Part shown: piece by piece, positions 1 through 6,121 of the stretch
How the letters are laid out: each line of letters opens with the position of its first letter
How positions within the stretch are numbered: the first letter of the stretch is position 1
Made by a program: the position numbers and the translations under genes
Notes under the pieces: generated by a model
What the model was told of the DNA's origin: nothing
Databases searched by the model: none
The model's input: the letters and a program-made list of their open reading frames with translations, nothing else
From: Lysobacterales bacterium
Lineage (GTDB): Bacteria; Pseudomonadota; Gammaproteobacteria; Xanthomonadales; SZUA-36
Reading direction: 5' to 3'
NCBI GenBank assembly: GCA_021648045.1
Contig: JAKITM010000122.1
Coordinates: forward strand, 1-6,187
Length of the DNA stretch: 6,187 nt

Positions 1-60
1 TGCCATATACAAAATAGGGTCATTTGATGTAAAGTCTTGTTTGAAAGCCACTTGAGTCAT
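1..60 (-). CDS. N-terminal fragment of a leftward gene, possibly an IS110-family transposase (runs off the left edge)
   Basis: Twenty open codons begin with ATG at 60-58 on the minus strand and read MTQVAFKQDF followed by TSNDPILYMA at the window edge. A GGAG ribosome binding site at 71-68 sits 7 bases before the ATG, which makes this a convincing translation start despite the short length. The wording 'DPILYMA' soon after a polar leader recalls the N-termini of some IS110-family (DEDD) transposases, which continue with a beta-strand carrying 'ELS/ELG..W.L.F'. That resemblance is from memory, and the catalytic residues lie outside the window. If it is a transposase, the gap to gcvP would contain the left end of the element. 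The start codon is buried in a predicted hairpin, described separately. Existence of a gene start is fairly secure; the family is tentative. Confidence 0.6.
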   Translation of the reverse strand, partial: MTQVAFKQDFTSNDPILYMA

Positions 61-114
61 TTGTTTTCTCCGATTTTGTTTGGATCTTAGAGGATACGAC
101 TTTTGTGGCTTTCA
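42..114 (-). promoter_or_regulatory. Hairpin around the start codon and ribosome binding site of the leftward gene
   Basis: TGAAAGCCAC at 42-51 is perfectly inverted at 105-114. In the leftward mRNA these give a 10-bp stem. After a 3x3 internal loop (104-102 against 54-52), bases 101-96 pair with 60-55, six pairs including one G-U, and this inner stem contains the AUG itself. The GGAG at 71-68 lies in the 35-base loop. Such a structure would limit translation. Several insertion sequences use a comparable hairpin to block expression from read-through transcripts. The pairing is seen directly; the regulatory role is inferred. Confidence 0.55.
68..71 (-). promoter_or_regulatory. Ribosome binding site of the leftward partial gene
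   Basis: GGAG on the minus strand lies 7 bases upstream of the ATG at 60-58. This spacing and match are what identify the 20 visible codons as a genuine gene start. Confidence 0.7.
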
Positions 115-115
115 T

Positions 116-208
116 AGTATCTACGCCATTACGCGTTTACCGCTTCCTGAAAGCGAATAACCTATCACGAGCTTGAATTTATACTTGCGGTTTAACAGAG
201 TATCTACG
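116..208. repeat. 10-bp direct repeat AGTATCTACG, two copies
   Basis: The copies lie at 116-125 and 199-208, 83 bases apart, and bracket most of the non-coding gap between the leftward gene and gcvP. Between them is a small hairpin, CGCTT at 141-145 pairing with AAGCG at 151-155. If the leftward gene is an IS110-type transposase, repeats in this position could mark an element end or part of a guide RNA region. They could equally be regulator half-sites or chance. Confidence 0.35.
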
Positions 209-216
209 GATGTAAT

Positions 217-240
217 AAGCTAAAATACCTGCTTTAGCTT
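217..240 (+). promoter_or_regulatory. Stem-loop just upstream of gcvP
   Basis: AAGCTAAA at 217-224 pairs perfectly with TTTAGCTT at 233-240 across an 8-base loop, and a short T-run follows (TTTT at 239-242). The stem is AT-rich, so it would be a weak rho-independent terminator. It could end an incoming rightward transcript or act in the gcvP leader. It ends 18 bases before the gcvP ATG. TAAAAT at 221-226 resembles a -10 element but has no acceptable -35 partner. Confidence 0.35.
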
Positions 241-258
241 TTCATTTTCGGAATTCGT

Positions 259-3201
259 ATGTCCAAGCAAAACCCAGAAAATACTTCAGCCAACAGCGGT
301 CTATTCAAACAACTGTGTCCCGACGATGAGTTCCCAGGTCGGCACATTGGTCCGCGAGACAGTGATGCAAATGAAATGCTCGCTTATCTAGGTGAAGAAT
401 CACTCGAGGCCTTGGTTAAAAATACTCTGCCGGAAAATATTCTGATCGATACGGAGCTGAATCTGGCAGCGGGAATATCAGAGCGAAAGGCACTGCAGAG
501 ACTACGGGAAATGGCGGCAAAAAACCGCGTCATGCACAATATGATCGGCATGGGTTATCACGACACCGTGATGCCGCTAGTTATTCAACGAAATGTGTTT
601 GAGAACCCGGGCTGGTATACCTCCTACACGCCCTATCAGGCAGAAATCTCCCAGGGCCGTCTCGAAGCTCTGTTGAATTTCCAGCAACTTATTATCGATA
701 TGACCGGCATGGAAATTGCCAATGCCTCCCTACTAGATGAAGCCACAGCAGCAGCCGAAGCTATGGCGATGATAAAGCGCAGCAATCGGCGCAATCGCTC
801 AATGCGCTTTCTGATGGACCCTGCTTGTTTACCGCAAACCCAGGATGTGGTTCTGAATCGTGCCGAACACTTTAATTATGAAGTGATTATTGCCGATACC
901 AGCGCAACCATGACAGCACAACTCGCTGCTGGCGATTTTTTTGGGACGCTAGTGCAGTACCCAGGAACCAATGGCGCCATTCCCGAATTAGCGGGTATCA
1001 TTGAAGCCGCACATAGTCAAAACATACAGGTAGCTGTGGCTGCAGATTTACTCAGCCTAGCCCTGCTTACACCCCCGGGAGAACTGGGTGCTGATATCGT
1101 TCTTGGCAATTCCCAGCGTTTTGGTGTGCCAATGGGTTATGGTGGTCCACATGCCGCATTTTTCGCAGTGCGGGACGCACATAAACGCACCATGCCCGGA
1201 CGGGTTATTGGGGTGTCCCAAGACCGGCATGGGAAGCATGCGCTACGCATGGCATTGCAAACCCGTGAACAACATATCCGTCGCGCTAAGGCCACCAGTA
1301 ACATCTGTACCGCGCAAGCTCTGCTGGCAATTCTCAGTAGTTTCTATGCGCTTTGGCATGGACCAGAAGGCATCAAAAAAATCGCCACACGGGTGCATCG
1401 TTTAAGCACTATTTTACATACCGGCCTTAGCCAGCTGGGATTCCAGCCTGAAAACAAAACCTGGTTTGATACTTTGAGCTATCAACTCGATGCTGAACAG
1501 GCAGATGCCATATATACCCGCGCACTGGCTGCCGACATCAATCTCCGCCGGATGGATCAAACCGGTCTCGGTATCAGTCTTAATGAAAAAACCGATCAGG
1601 CTGAAATTGAAGCCCTCTGGCAGGCTTTTTCGAGCACTGATAAGTTACCCGATTTTGCCCAGATAGACCTGCAACTGGAAGAAAATTCCACTGCCATTCC
1701 CACGCAATTACAGCGTCAGAGTGCGTTTTTGCAACATCCTGTATTTAACAGCTATCATTCTGAAACTGAAATGATGCGCTATATGAAACGCCTGGAAAAT
1801 AAAGACATCAGCTTAAAAACTTCGATGATCTCGCTTGGCTCCTGCACCATGAAGCTGAATGCCGCCAGCGAAATGGCTGCTGTTTCCTGGCCAGGATTTG
1901 CCGCTATTCACCCGTTTGCACCCTTAGACCAAACTCAGGGCTATCAACAATTATTTTCCGAATTGGAACAAATGTTGATTGCCTGCACCGGCTACGATGC
2001 CGTGTCTTTACAACCTAACGCCGGTTCTCAAGGGGAATATGCCGGTCTGTTAGCTATTAAGGCCTACCACCAAAGCCGGAATCAGGGCGAGCGTCATATT
2101 TGTCTGATTCCTTCTTCGGCACATGGTACTAACCCCGCCAGCGCGGCGATGGCCGGGATGAAAATTGTGTTGGTTAAATGTGATGACAATGGCAATGTGG
2201 ATGTTGATGATCTGCGCCACAAAGCGGAAGAACATAAAGACAAACTCTCAACTCTGATGGTGACTTATCCCTCAACTCATGGTGTATATGAAGAACGCAT
2301 TCGGGAAATTTGTGAAATTGTGCATGCTAATGGTGGTCAGATTTACCTTGATGGCGCGAATTTAAACGCTTTGGTTGGCTGTGCCGCACCTGGAGAATTC
2401 GGCGCCGATGTTTCGCATTTAAACCTGCATAAAACCTTTGCTATCCCACACGGTGGTGGTGGGCCTGGCGTGGGCCCAATTTGTGTTGGTAAACACCTCG
2501 AAGCCTTCCTGCCTAATCATTCGGTTCAAGCCATTTCCAGCCCGAGTAGGGGTATGCCAGCAGTTGCCGCTGCACCCTGGGGTAGTGCCGGTATTTTGCC
2601 GATATCATGGGCCTATATCGCCATGCTGGGTCGGGAGGGAATGAAAAAATCCACCCAAATAGCCATACTCAGTGCTAATTACATGGCAAAACAACTGAGC
2701 TCACACTTTGAAGTGCTTTACACCGGGCGCAACAACCATGTAGCGCATGAGTGCATCATCGACCTGCGGCCGTTCAAAGAAAGCTGCGGCATAAGCGAAG
2801 AGGATGTCGCCAAACGCTTAATCGATTATGGCTTCCACGCACCAACAATGTCATTTCCGGTTGCTGGCACATTAATGATTGAGCCAACAGAAAGTGAGTC
2901 ACTGGAAGAAATCAATCGCTTTATCGAGGCCATGAAATCAATCCATGCCGAAATCATGGCGGTTGATAATTCATCTGCCGATGCCCTGGATAACCCGCTA
3001 AAAAATGCACCGCATACCGTTATCGAAGTTACTTCCGATGACTGGGACCACAGCTATAGCCGCAGCGATGCCGCCTGGCCGCTAGAGTATTTACTCGATA
3101 ATAAATACTGGGCACCCGTCGGTCGCGTCGATAATGCCTGGGGTGATCGCAACCTGATGTGTGCCTGCCCGCCGGTTGAGAGTTATATGGAGGAAAGTTG
3201 A
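259..3201 (+). CDS. gcvP: Glycine dehydrogenase (decarboxylating), P protein of the glycine cleavage system
   Basis: The P protein decarboxylates glycine with pyridoxal phosphate and passes the aminomethyl group to the lipoyl arm of GcvH in the cytoplasm. At 980 residues it is the full-length single-chain form, slightly longer than the E. coli enzyme because of an N-terminal extension of about 25 residues before GRHIGP. Landmarks are LLDEATAAAEAM in the N-terminal half, GNSQRFGVPMGYGGPH at 283-298, GSCTMKLN at 527-534, SAHGTNPASA at 620-629, DGANLNALVG shortly after 690, and HLNLHKTF with the PLP-binding lysine at 725. A glycine-rich loop follows at 732-737, and the C-terminal signature GDRNLMCACPP is present. 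A weak GGA at 250-252 precedes the ATG by 6 bases. gcvT and gcvH are not adjacent, so it is either transcribed alone or separated from them by the leftward gene. No frameshift or lost active-site residue is seen. Confidence 0.98.
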   Translation: MSKQNPENTSANSGLFKQLCPDDEFPGRHIGPRDSDANEMLAYLGEESLEALVKNTLPENILIDTELNLAAGISERKALQRLREMAAKNRVMHNMIGMGYHDTVMPLVIQRNVFENPGWYTSYTPYQAEISQGRLEALLNFQQLIIDMTGMEIANASLLDEATAAAEAMAMIKRSNRRNRSMRFLMDPACLPQTQDVVLNRAEHFNYEVIIADTSATMTAQLAAGDFFGTLVQYPGTNGAIPELAGIIEAAHSQNIQVAVAADLLSLALLTPPGELGADIVLGNSQRFGVPMGYGGPHAAFFAVRDAHKRTMPGRVIGVSQDRHGKHALRMALQTREQHIRRAKATSNICTAQALLAILSSFYALWHGPEGIKKIATRVHRLSTILHTGLSQLGFQPENKTWFDTLSYQLDAEQADAIYTRALAADINLRRMDQTGLGISLNEKTDQAEIEALWQAFSSTDKLPDFAQIDLQLEENSTAIPTQLQRQSAFLQHPVFNSYHSETEMMRYMKRLENKDISLKTSMISLGSCTMKLNAASEMAAVSWPGFAAIHPFAPLDQTQGYQQLFSELEQMLIACTGYDAVSLQPNAGSQGEYAGLLAIKAYHQSRNQGERHICLIPSSAHGTNPASAAMAGMKIVLVKCDDNGNVDVDDLRHKAEEHKDKLSTLMVTYPSTHGVYEERIREICEIVHANGGQIYLDGANLNALVGCAAPGEFGADVSHLNLHKTFAIPHGGGGPGVGPICVGKHLEAFLPNHSVQAISSPSRGMPAVAAAPWGSAGILPISWAYIAMLGREGMKKSTQIAILSANYMAKQLSSHFEVLYTGRNNHVAHECIIDLRPFKESCGISEEDVAKRLIDYGFHAPTMSFPVAGTLMIEPTESESLEEINRFIEAMKSIHAEIMAVDNSSADALDNPLKNAPHTVIEVTSDDWDHSYSRSDAAWPLEYLLDNKYWAPVGRVDNAWGDRNLMCACPPVESYMEES

Positions 3202-3239
3202 GTCAGATAATAGTCACCCGATAAGTAATCAAACAGGCT

Positions 3240-3926
3240 TTAGCAAAAAACAAACATCCATGATGGCGATCCGGAAAAACTATCAAAGGCATTCCCTAGA
3301 GCCCTGCTACCACAAATCATTTTTCCATTAGTTAGTCGCATTTTTGTATTAAACGAGCCATCAGTACCTCTCCAACTTTCCACCACTACTGCACCGGAAA
3401 AATTCACTTTCTGCTTTCGCTCTGCATTTTTAAACATCCCGGGTGTGTAATCAATCGCCTTTCGTGTCCAATTTGCTGGTAATTTATTTGCTGTAAATTT
3501 TCCGAGCTCTGGTTTATTAATAGCGTCCAAGTTGCTTTGCAGTTGCTGGAGCAATGCGTCACGAATTTCCAGACTCGATTGAACCACAACATAGGTATTG
3601 TTATTTGCCCTGACTTTATCTTTCTTGCTTTCTGTAATTGATTTTTTCTCTTCCACTTCAATATTCTGAGCAATCGAAACTAGCGTTTTCAACTTGTCTA
3701 AATCAGTGCTGTTTTCAGGCAGCCTATCTACTTCCTCAGTTTCAGATTTTAAAACAACTGACTGAACAGGTAACATAACTGCAAGTACCTTTACGCGTAA
3801 ATATTCACTCTGTTTGTTTTGTTTTTGTTTTTCTGCATTCCCCAATATTAGCGGTATCAATACCATTAGATGAATAGTGATAGCAAGCAATAACGACCAA
3901 GTCAATTGCCGGTGGCTAGCGTTCAT
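3240..3926 (-). CDS. Membrane-anchored protein of unknown function with a Cys-ending C-terminal domain
   Basis: This is a 228-residue protein that I cannot assign to a named family. Residues 10-29 form one hydrophobic segment after a short basic N-terminus, an inner-membrane anchor or uncleaved signal. Residues 30-115 are charged and rich in Lys, Glu and Ser, resembling an extended linker, and 118-140 could be helical. The C-terminal part (about 145-228) looks folded: VVVESWRGTDGSFNTKM, then ICGS with Cys205, ending in WMFVFC with Cys228 as the last residue. Two late cysteines suggest a periplasmic disulfide. The anchor-linker-domain layout is like TonB or TolA, but no TonB motif is visible. 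An in-frame TAA upstream fixes the ATG at 3926-3924; no clear ribosome binding site precedes it. The gene converges on gcvP (38-base gap) and diverges from the DUF2975 unit. Confidence 0.75.
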   Translation of the reverse strand: MNASHRQLTWSLLLAITIHLMVLIPLILGNAEKQKQNKQSEYLRVKVLAVMLPVQSVVLKSETEEVDRLPENSTDLDKLKTLVSIAQNIEVEEKKSITESKKDKVRANNNTYVVVQSSLEIRDALLQQLQSNLDAINKPELGKFTANKLPANWTRKAIDYTPGMFKNAERKQKVNFSGAVVVESWRGTDGSFNTKMRLTNGKMICGSRALGNAFDSFSGSPSWMFVFC

Positions 3927-4063
3927 TATTGTATTTATAACTTAATGGTATATTTTGAATTAACTTTCTTCCTACTGAAAATTTTGATATATTTATTATA
4001 TTGACATATTTAATTATTGTATTATAATAATTTTTTATATTTATTTCAATAAGTGAATGGTTT
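3927..4063. other. AT-rich divergent intergenic region
   Basis: These 137 bases separate the leftward membrane-anchored gene from the rightward DUF2975 unit and are very AT-rich. The rightward promoter is clear. For the leftward gene, TATAAT on the minus strand at 4000-3995 is a possible -10 box but lacks a good -35 box. I see no stable hairpin and no convincing small gene. Confidence 0.5.
4001..4028 (+). promoter_or_regulatory. Consensus sigma-70 promoter of the DUF2975/HTH unit
   Basis: TTGACA at 4001-4006 and TATAAT at 4023-4028 match both consensus hexamers exactly and are 16 bases apart. Transcription would start near 4035, leaving a leader of about 30 bases before the ATG at 4064. A 10-bp palindrome, TATTATAATA at 4020-4029, overlaps the -10 box and could be an operator, although palindromes are common in DNA this AT-rich. 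Confidence 0.75.
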
Positions 4064-4600
4064 ATGAACATTACAGATAAAATAACTCTTTCAAGCCGTT
4101 GGTTTGCTTTCACCTGCTTATTACTACTTATAATGTTACCGTTTTATCTTATTCATCACTGGGTATTGCCCCCAGAAGCATGGCTTGATGGTATGCCATT
4201 TGGATTCGGAAGAGATCGTCTTGATGTTTGGCCACCTTCGCTAGACAAACAAACTTTGGGATTGATAATTACCTTTATTCCTGGCTATTTCATAGCACAA
4301 GTATTGAACAACCTTCGGAAACTCTTTGGTATCTATGCCGAAAGAATTTTTTTCTCAACAACAATTATTCATTTATATAATAAGATCGCATCAGCATCTC
4401 TCAGATTTGTTATTGCTTGGATACTCGCCCAAACAGCTATGAGTATAGCGATGTCATACAATACTGATTCTGCATACATGACATTGACCTTCACACATAC
4501 ACATGCTACCGCGCTTTTTGCTGCATTGGTTCTCAGGTTCATAGCCTGGATCATGCAGGTAGCACTACAACTTGAAAAAGAAAATCAGTCTTTTGTGTAG
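4064..4600 (+). CDS. DUF2975-type four-helix integral membrane protein
   Basis: This 178-residue protein has four hydrophobic segments at roughly 13-33, 64-84, 112-131 and 146-166. The loop between helices 1 and 2 (about 34-62) is rich in Pro, Trp and Gly, and a segment around 85-110 reads LRKLFGIYAERIFFS. Length, topology and the 'LxxLF.xYxxG.iF' type of motif after helix 2 fit the DUF2975 family, whose function is unknown. The next gene encodes a small YozG-like HTH protein 9 bases downstream, the typical partner of this family (as in Bacillus subtilis yoaS/yozG), which supports the call. The ribosome binding site is weak (AAGTGA at 4051-4056), in contrast to the consensus promoter. It probably works with the regulator as a membrane-linked switch or as its regulated target; this is inference. 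Confidence 0.8.
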   Translation: MNITDKITLSSRWFAFTCLLLLIMLPFYLIHHWVLPPEAWLDGMPFGFGRDRLDVWPPSLDKQTLGLIITFIPGYFIAQVLNNLRKLFGIYAERIFFSTTIIHLYNKIASASLRFVIAWILAQTAMSIAMSYNTDSAYMTLTFTHTHATALFAALVLRFIAWIMQVALQLEKENQSFV

Positions 4601-4609
4601 GGAACTAAC

Positions 4610-4819
4610 ATGCCAATCATAGTCAGGCTGGATGTACAGCTATCACTTAAAAAAATGAGATCCAAGGAACTGGCAAAAATCGTCGGTATTACTGAAGCCA
4701 ACCTCTCATTACTAAAATCAGGCAAGGTGAAAGGCGTTCGTTTTGAAACCCTTGAAAAAATTTGCGCTGCCCTCGACTGTCAACCCGGCGACATACTTGA
4801 ATATGTGCCAGACCTTTAA
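4610..4819 (+). CDS. Small YozG-like Cro/C1-type HTH transcriptional regulator
   Basis: This 69-residue protein is essentially one XRE-type DNA-binding domain. It starts with a short strand (MPIIVRLDV), followed by helices near 11-17. A helix-turn-helix follows with SKELAKIVGI at 18-27 and recognition helix TEANLSLLKSGK at 28-39. The conserved tail, RFETLEKICAALDCQPGDILEY at 44-65, is the signature of the small YozG/HTH_26 group. AGGGA at 4599-4603 lies 6 bases before the ATG. It is 9 bases downstream of the DUF2975 gene and 17 bases upstream of the exported-protein gene, so all three are probably cotranscribed from the promoter near 4001-4028. With no ligand or dimerisation domain, it probably depends on autoregulation or on its membrane partner for control. 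Confidence 0.93.
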   Translation: MPIIVRLDVQLSLKKMRSKELAKIVGITEANLSLLKSGKVKGVRFETLEKICAALDCQPGDILEYVPDL

Positions 4820-4836
4820 CCAATAGGATATCTATT

Positions 4837-5103
4837 ATGAAAAATATTCACTTGATTGTTTTAACGCTTGTAGCAATGCCAGTATTGCTTGGTGCATCAT
4901 CTAAACAAGACACAATAAGCAGTTGTGTGGAGTTAGCTCCAAAAAACCAGGAGTTCGAAATTAATATTCAAATGACAGTAAATACGACTAACAAGCCAAT
5001 TACTAAGCTCGAAATCAGTAACGATAAAAGAGATGATATTAGTAAGTCAGAGCAAGAAGCTTTTACTCCAGTAAGAGAATGTATTTTTAAACTTATTGGT
5101 TAA
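4837..5103 (+). CDS. Small exported protein of unknown function with two cysteines
   Basis: This 88-residue protein has a clear Sec signal: a basic start (MKN), a hydrophobic core at about 4-18, then GASS, with cleavage plausible after residues 20-22. The mature part is only about 66 residues. It has Cys30 near its N-terminus and Cys82 near its C-terminus, well placed for a disulfide closing the domain. The central sequence FEINIQMTVN, then KPITKLEISNDK, looks like two beta-strands, followed by an acidic helix leading to RECIFKLIG. Neither cysteine fits a lipobox at the cleavage site. AGGA at 4825-4828 lies 8 bases before the ATG. It is the third gene of the DUF2975/HTH unit and may be the effector or sensor on the periplasmic side. 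I do not recognise the family. Confidence 0.75.
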   Translation: MKNIHLIVLTLVAMPVLLGASSKQDTISSCVELAPKNQEFEINIQMTVNTTNKPITKLEISNDKRDDISKSEQEAFTPVRECIFKLIG

Positions 5104-5127
5104 ATGCTACGGGCTAACCCTCTGATC

Positions 5128-5160
5128 TGGTCAAGGTATTTGTTACAACCTATTAGACCA
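5128..5160. terminator. Weak interrupted inverted repeat between convergent genes
   Basis: TGGTC at 5128-5132 pairs with GACCA at 5156-5160, and inside it AGGT at 5134-5137 pairs with ACCT at 5148-5151. It lies in the 64-base gap where the exported-protein gene and the leftward 317-residue gene converge, the expected place for a bidirectional terminator. Neither side has a real T-run, so this is a weak call. Confidence 0.25.
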
Positions 5161-5167
5161 TGCCTCT

Positions 5168-6121
5168 TTATAAATCCAATTCACAACTAGAGGTTTTATC
5201 CTTACACTCAAAATAAATGCTGTGACTTTCGCTGTTATAAGCCATCGGTTTTAAGGTGTATGGGTTGCTGTATTGGGAGTTGGTAATGACCTGTTCAACA
5301 GCTCTATCAGGATTCAAAGCGATTTCAATTTGTAGTTTCAACAGATAAAACATGCCGTTTAAATCATGAACCCTAGCAATGTAATCGGTATACGCTGGTA
5401 TGGCAATACCTACCAGTATTTTACCCACCGGATTATATAACATGCTAGGTGACCACTTAACTGGTGATGCAAAATCCTCTGCTGGTTGATCACTTTCAAG
5501 GTACTGATAAAACTCAGCTGTGTTCAATGCCGCCACTTTTTTCAACGACTTGGTGATATGTAAATATTTGAAATTGTGGGTGGCTTGTGGCTGAAAAAAA
5601 TCAACCCACTCAGTTAAGTCAATCGAACTTTCTGCTTCTTCTGGACCAAACATAAACATGTTCATACCATATTTAAACTCAAACTCAAAAGTCCGTCCCA
5701 AATCAATTTCATTCACGCTTAAAGGGTTAATTTTGCCTTGTAGTTGATTCAACTGTACAACAGTTAAACGACTCTGCTTAATGGCTATAGAAAGACTGTT
5801 AATGTCATCACTTAATGTGGCTATGGTAACCATATTAGTGATTAACAAGTGGCCTTTTTTTAATACCATTCGCCAAAATAACAAATCCTTTATTACAACA
5901 CCCAGATACTGCTCCGATGATTGGTTAACAAAAGCATTAGACAGGTAAATACGCTTGATATTTAATAATGTCCCATAGGGTCCGATAGGTGTATTTATAT
6001 CCAATTGTGTTACTTCTTTATAATCGTTAAATTCAATCAACTTTTCATACCTTGATATTTGTTCAACCAATCGAACATCACTTATTGGTTTTCCACTCAA
6101 CTCTTCATGCATCTGTTCCAT
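5168..6121 (-). CDS. Uncharacterised protein, probably missing its N-terminus
   Basis: The 317 visible residues match no named family I can identify. The middle includes DLLFWRMVLKKGHLLITNMV at 79-98 and a long mixed helical region. The most distinctive block is YNPVGKILVGIAIPAYTDY at 229-247 followed by IARVHDLNG at 248-256, and Cys306 and Cys313 lie near the C-terminus. I recall related proteobacterial proteins with a similar 'NPxGKIL..IA.P.Y.DYI.R.HDL' block and an N-terminal membrane anchor; that is memory, not a search. Here there is no signal or anchor, and the ATG at 6121 has no ribosome binding site (the ATG at 6112 has a poor GGA). The frame remains open upstream to the window edge except for one TAG at 6157-6155, and the extra codons include two cysteines (6148-6146 and 6124-6122). 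It may be a pseudogene or be translated from an internal start. Confidence 0.6.
   Translation of the reverse strand: MEQMHEELSGKPISDVRLVEQISRYEKLIEFNDYKEVTQLDINTPIGPYGTLLNIKRIYLSNAFVNQSSEQYLGVVIKDLLFWRMVLKKGHLLITNMVTIATLSDDINSLSIAIKQSRLTVVQLNQLQGKINPLSVNEIDLGRTFEFEFKYGMNMFMFGPEEAESSIDLTEWVDFFQPQATHNFKYLHITKSLKKVAALNTAEFYQYLESDQPAEDFASPVKWSPSMLYNPVGKILVGIAIPAYTDYIARVHDLNGMFYLLKLQIEIALNPDRAVEQVITNSQYSNPYTLKPMAYNSESHSIYFECKDKTSSCELDL

Noticed and set aside
61..258. Glycine riboswitch upstream of gcvP
   Set aside because: Glycine riboswitches often control gcv genes, but the conserved aptamer core sequences are absent, and the gap is short and shared with a divergent gene.
1057..2644. Several open frames of 60-105 codons inside gcvP on both strands
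   Set aside because: They lie wholly within the intact gcvP frame, show no recognisable protein features and are shadows of its codon usage.
3188..3225. Strong GGAGG sequence and a TTG start overlapping the gcvP stop, suggesting a cotranslated downstream gene
   Set aside because: The frame from TTG at 3198 ends after eight codons, and the GGAGG is explained by the Met-Glu-Glu codons at the gcvP C-terminus.
3404..3673. Leftward 89-codon frame inside the membrane-anchored protein gene
   Set aside because: It is contained in the 228-codon frame on the same strand, which has the anchor and a plausible folded domain.
3916..4113. Leftward 65-codon open frame across the divergent region
   Set aside because: It overlaps both real gene starts and the consensus promoter, and its Asn/Ile/Tyr-rich product is what AT-rich non-coding DNA gives by chance.
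5168..6121. Type IV pilin or pseudopilin
   Set aside because: The pilin-like segment is near the C-terminus, with no leader peptide or prepilin cleavage site, and the rest of the protein is not pilin-like.
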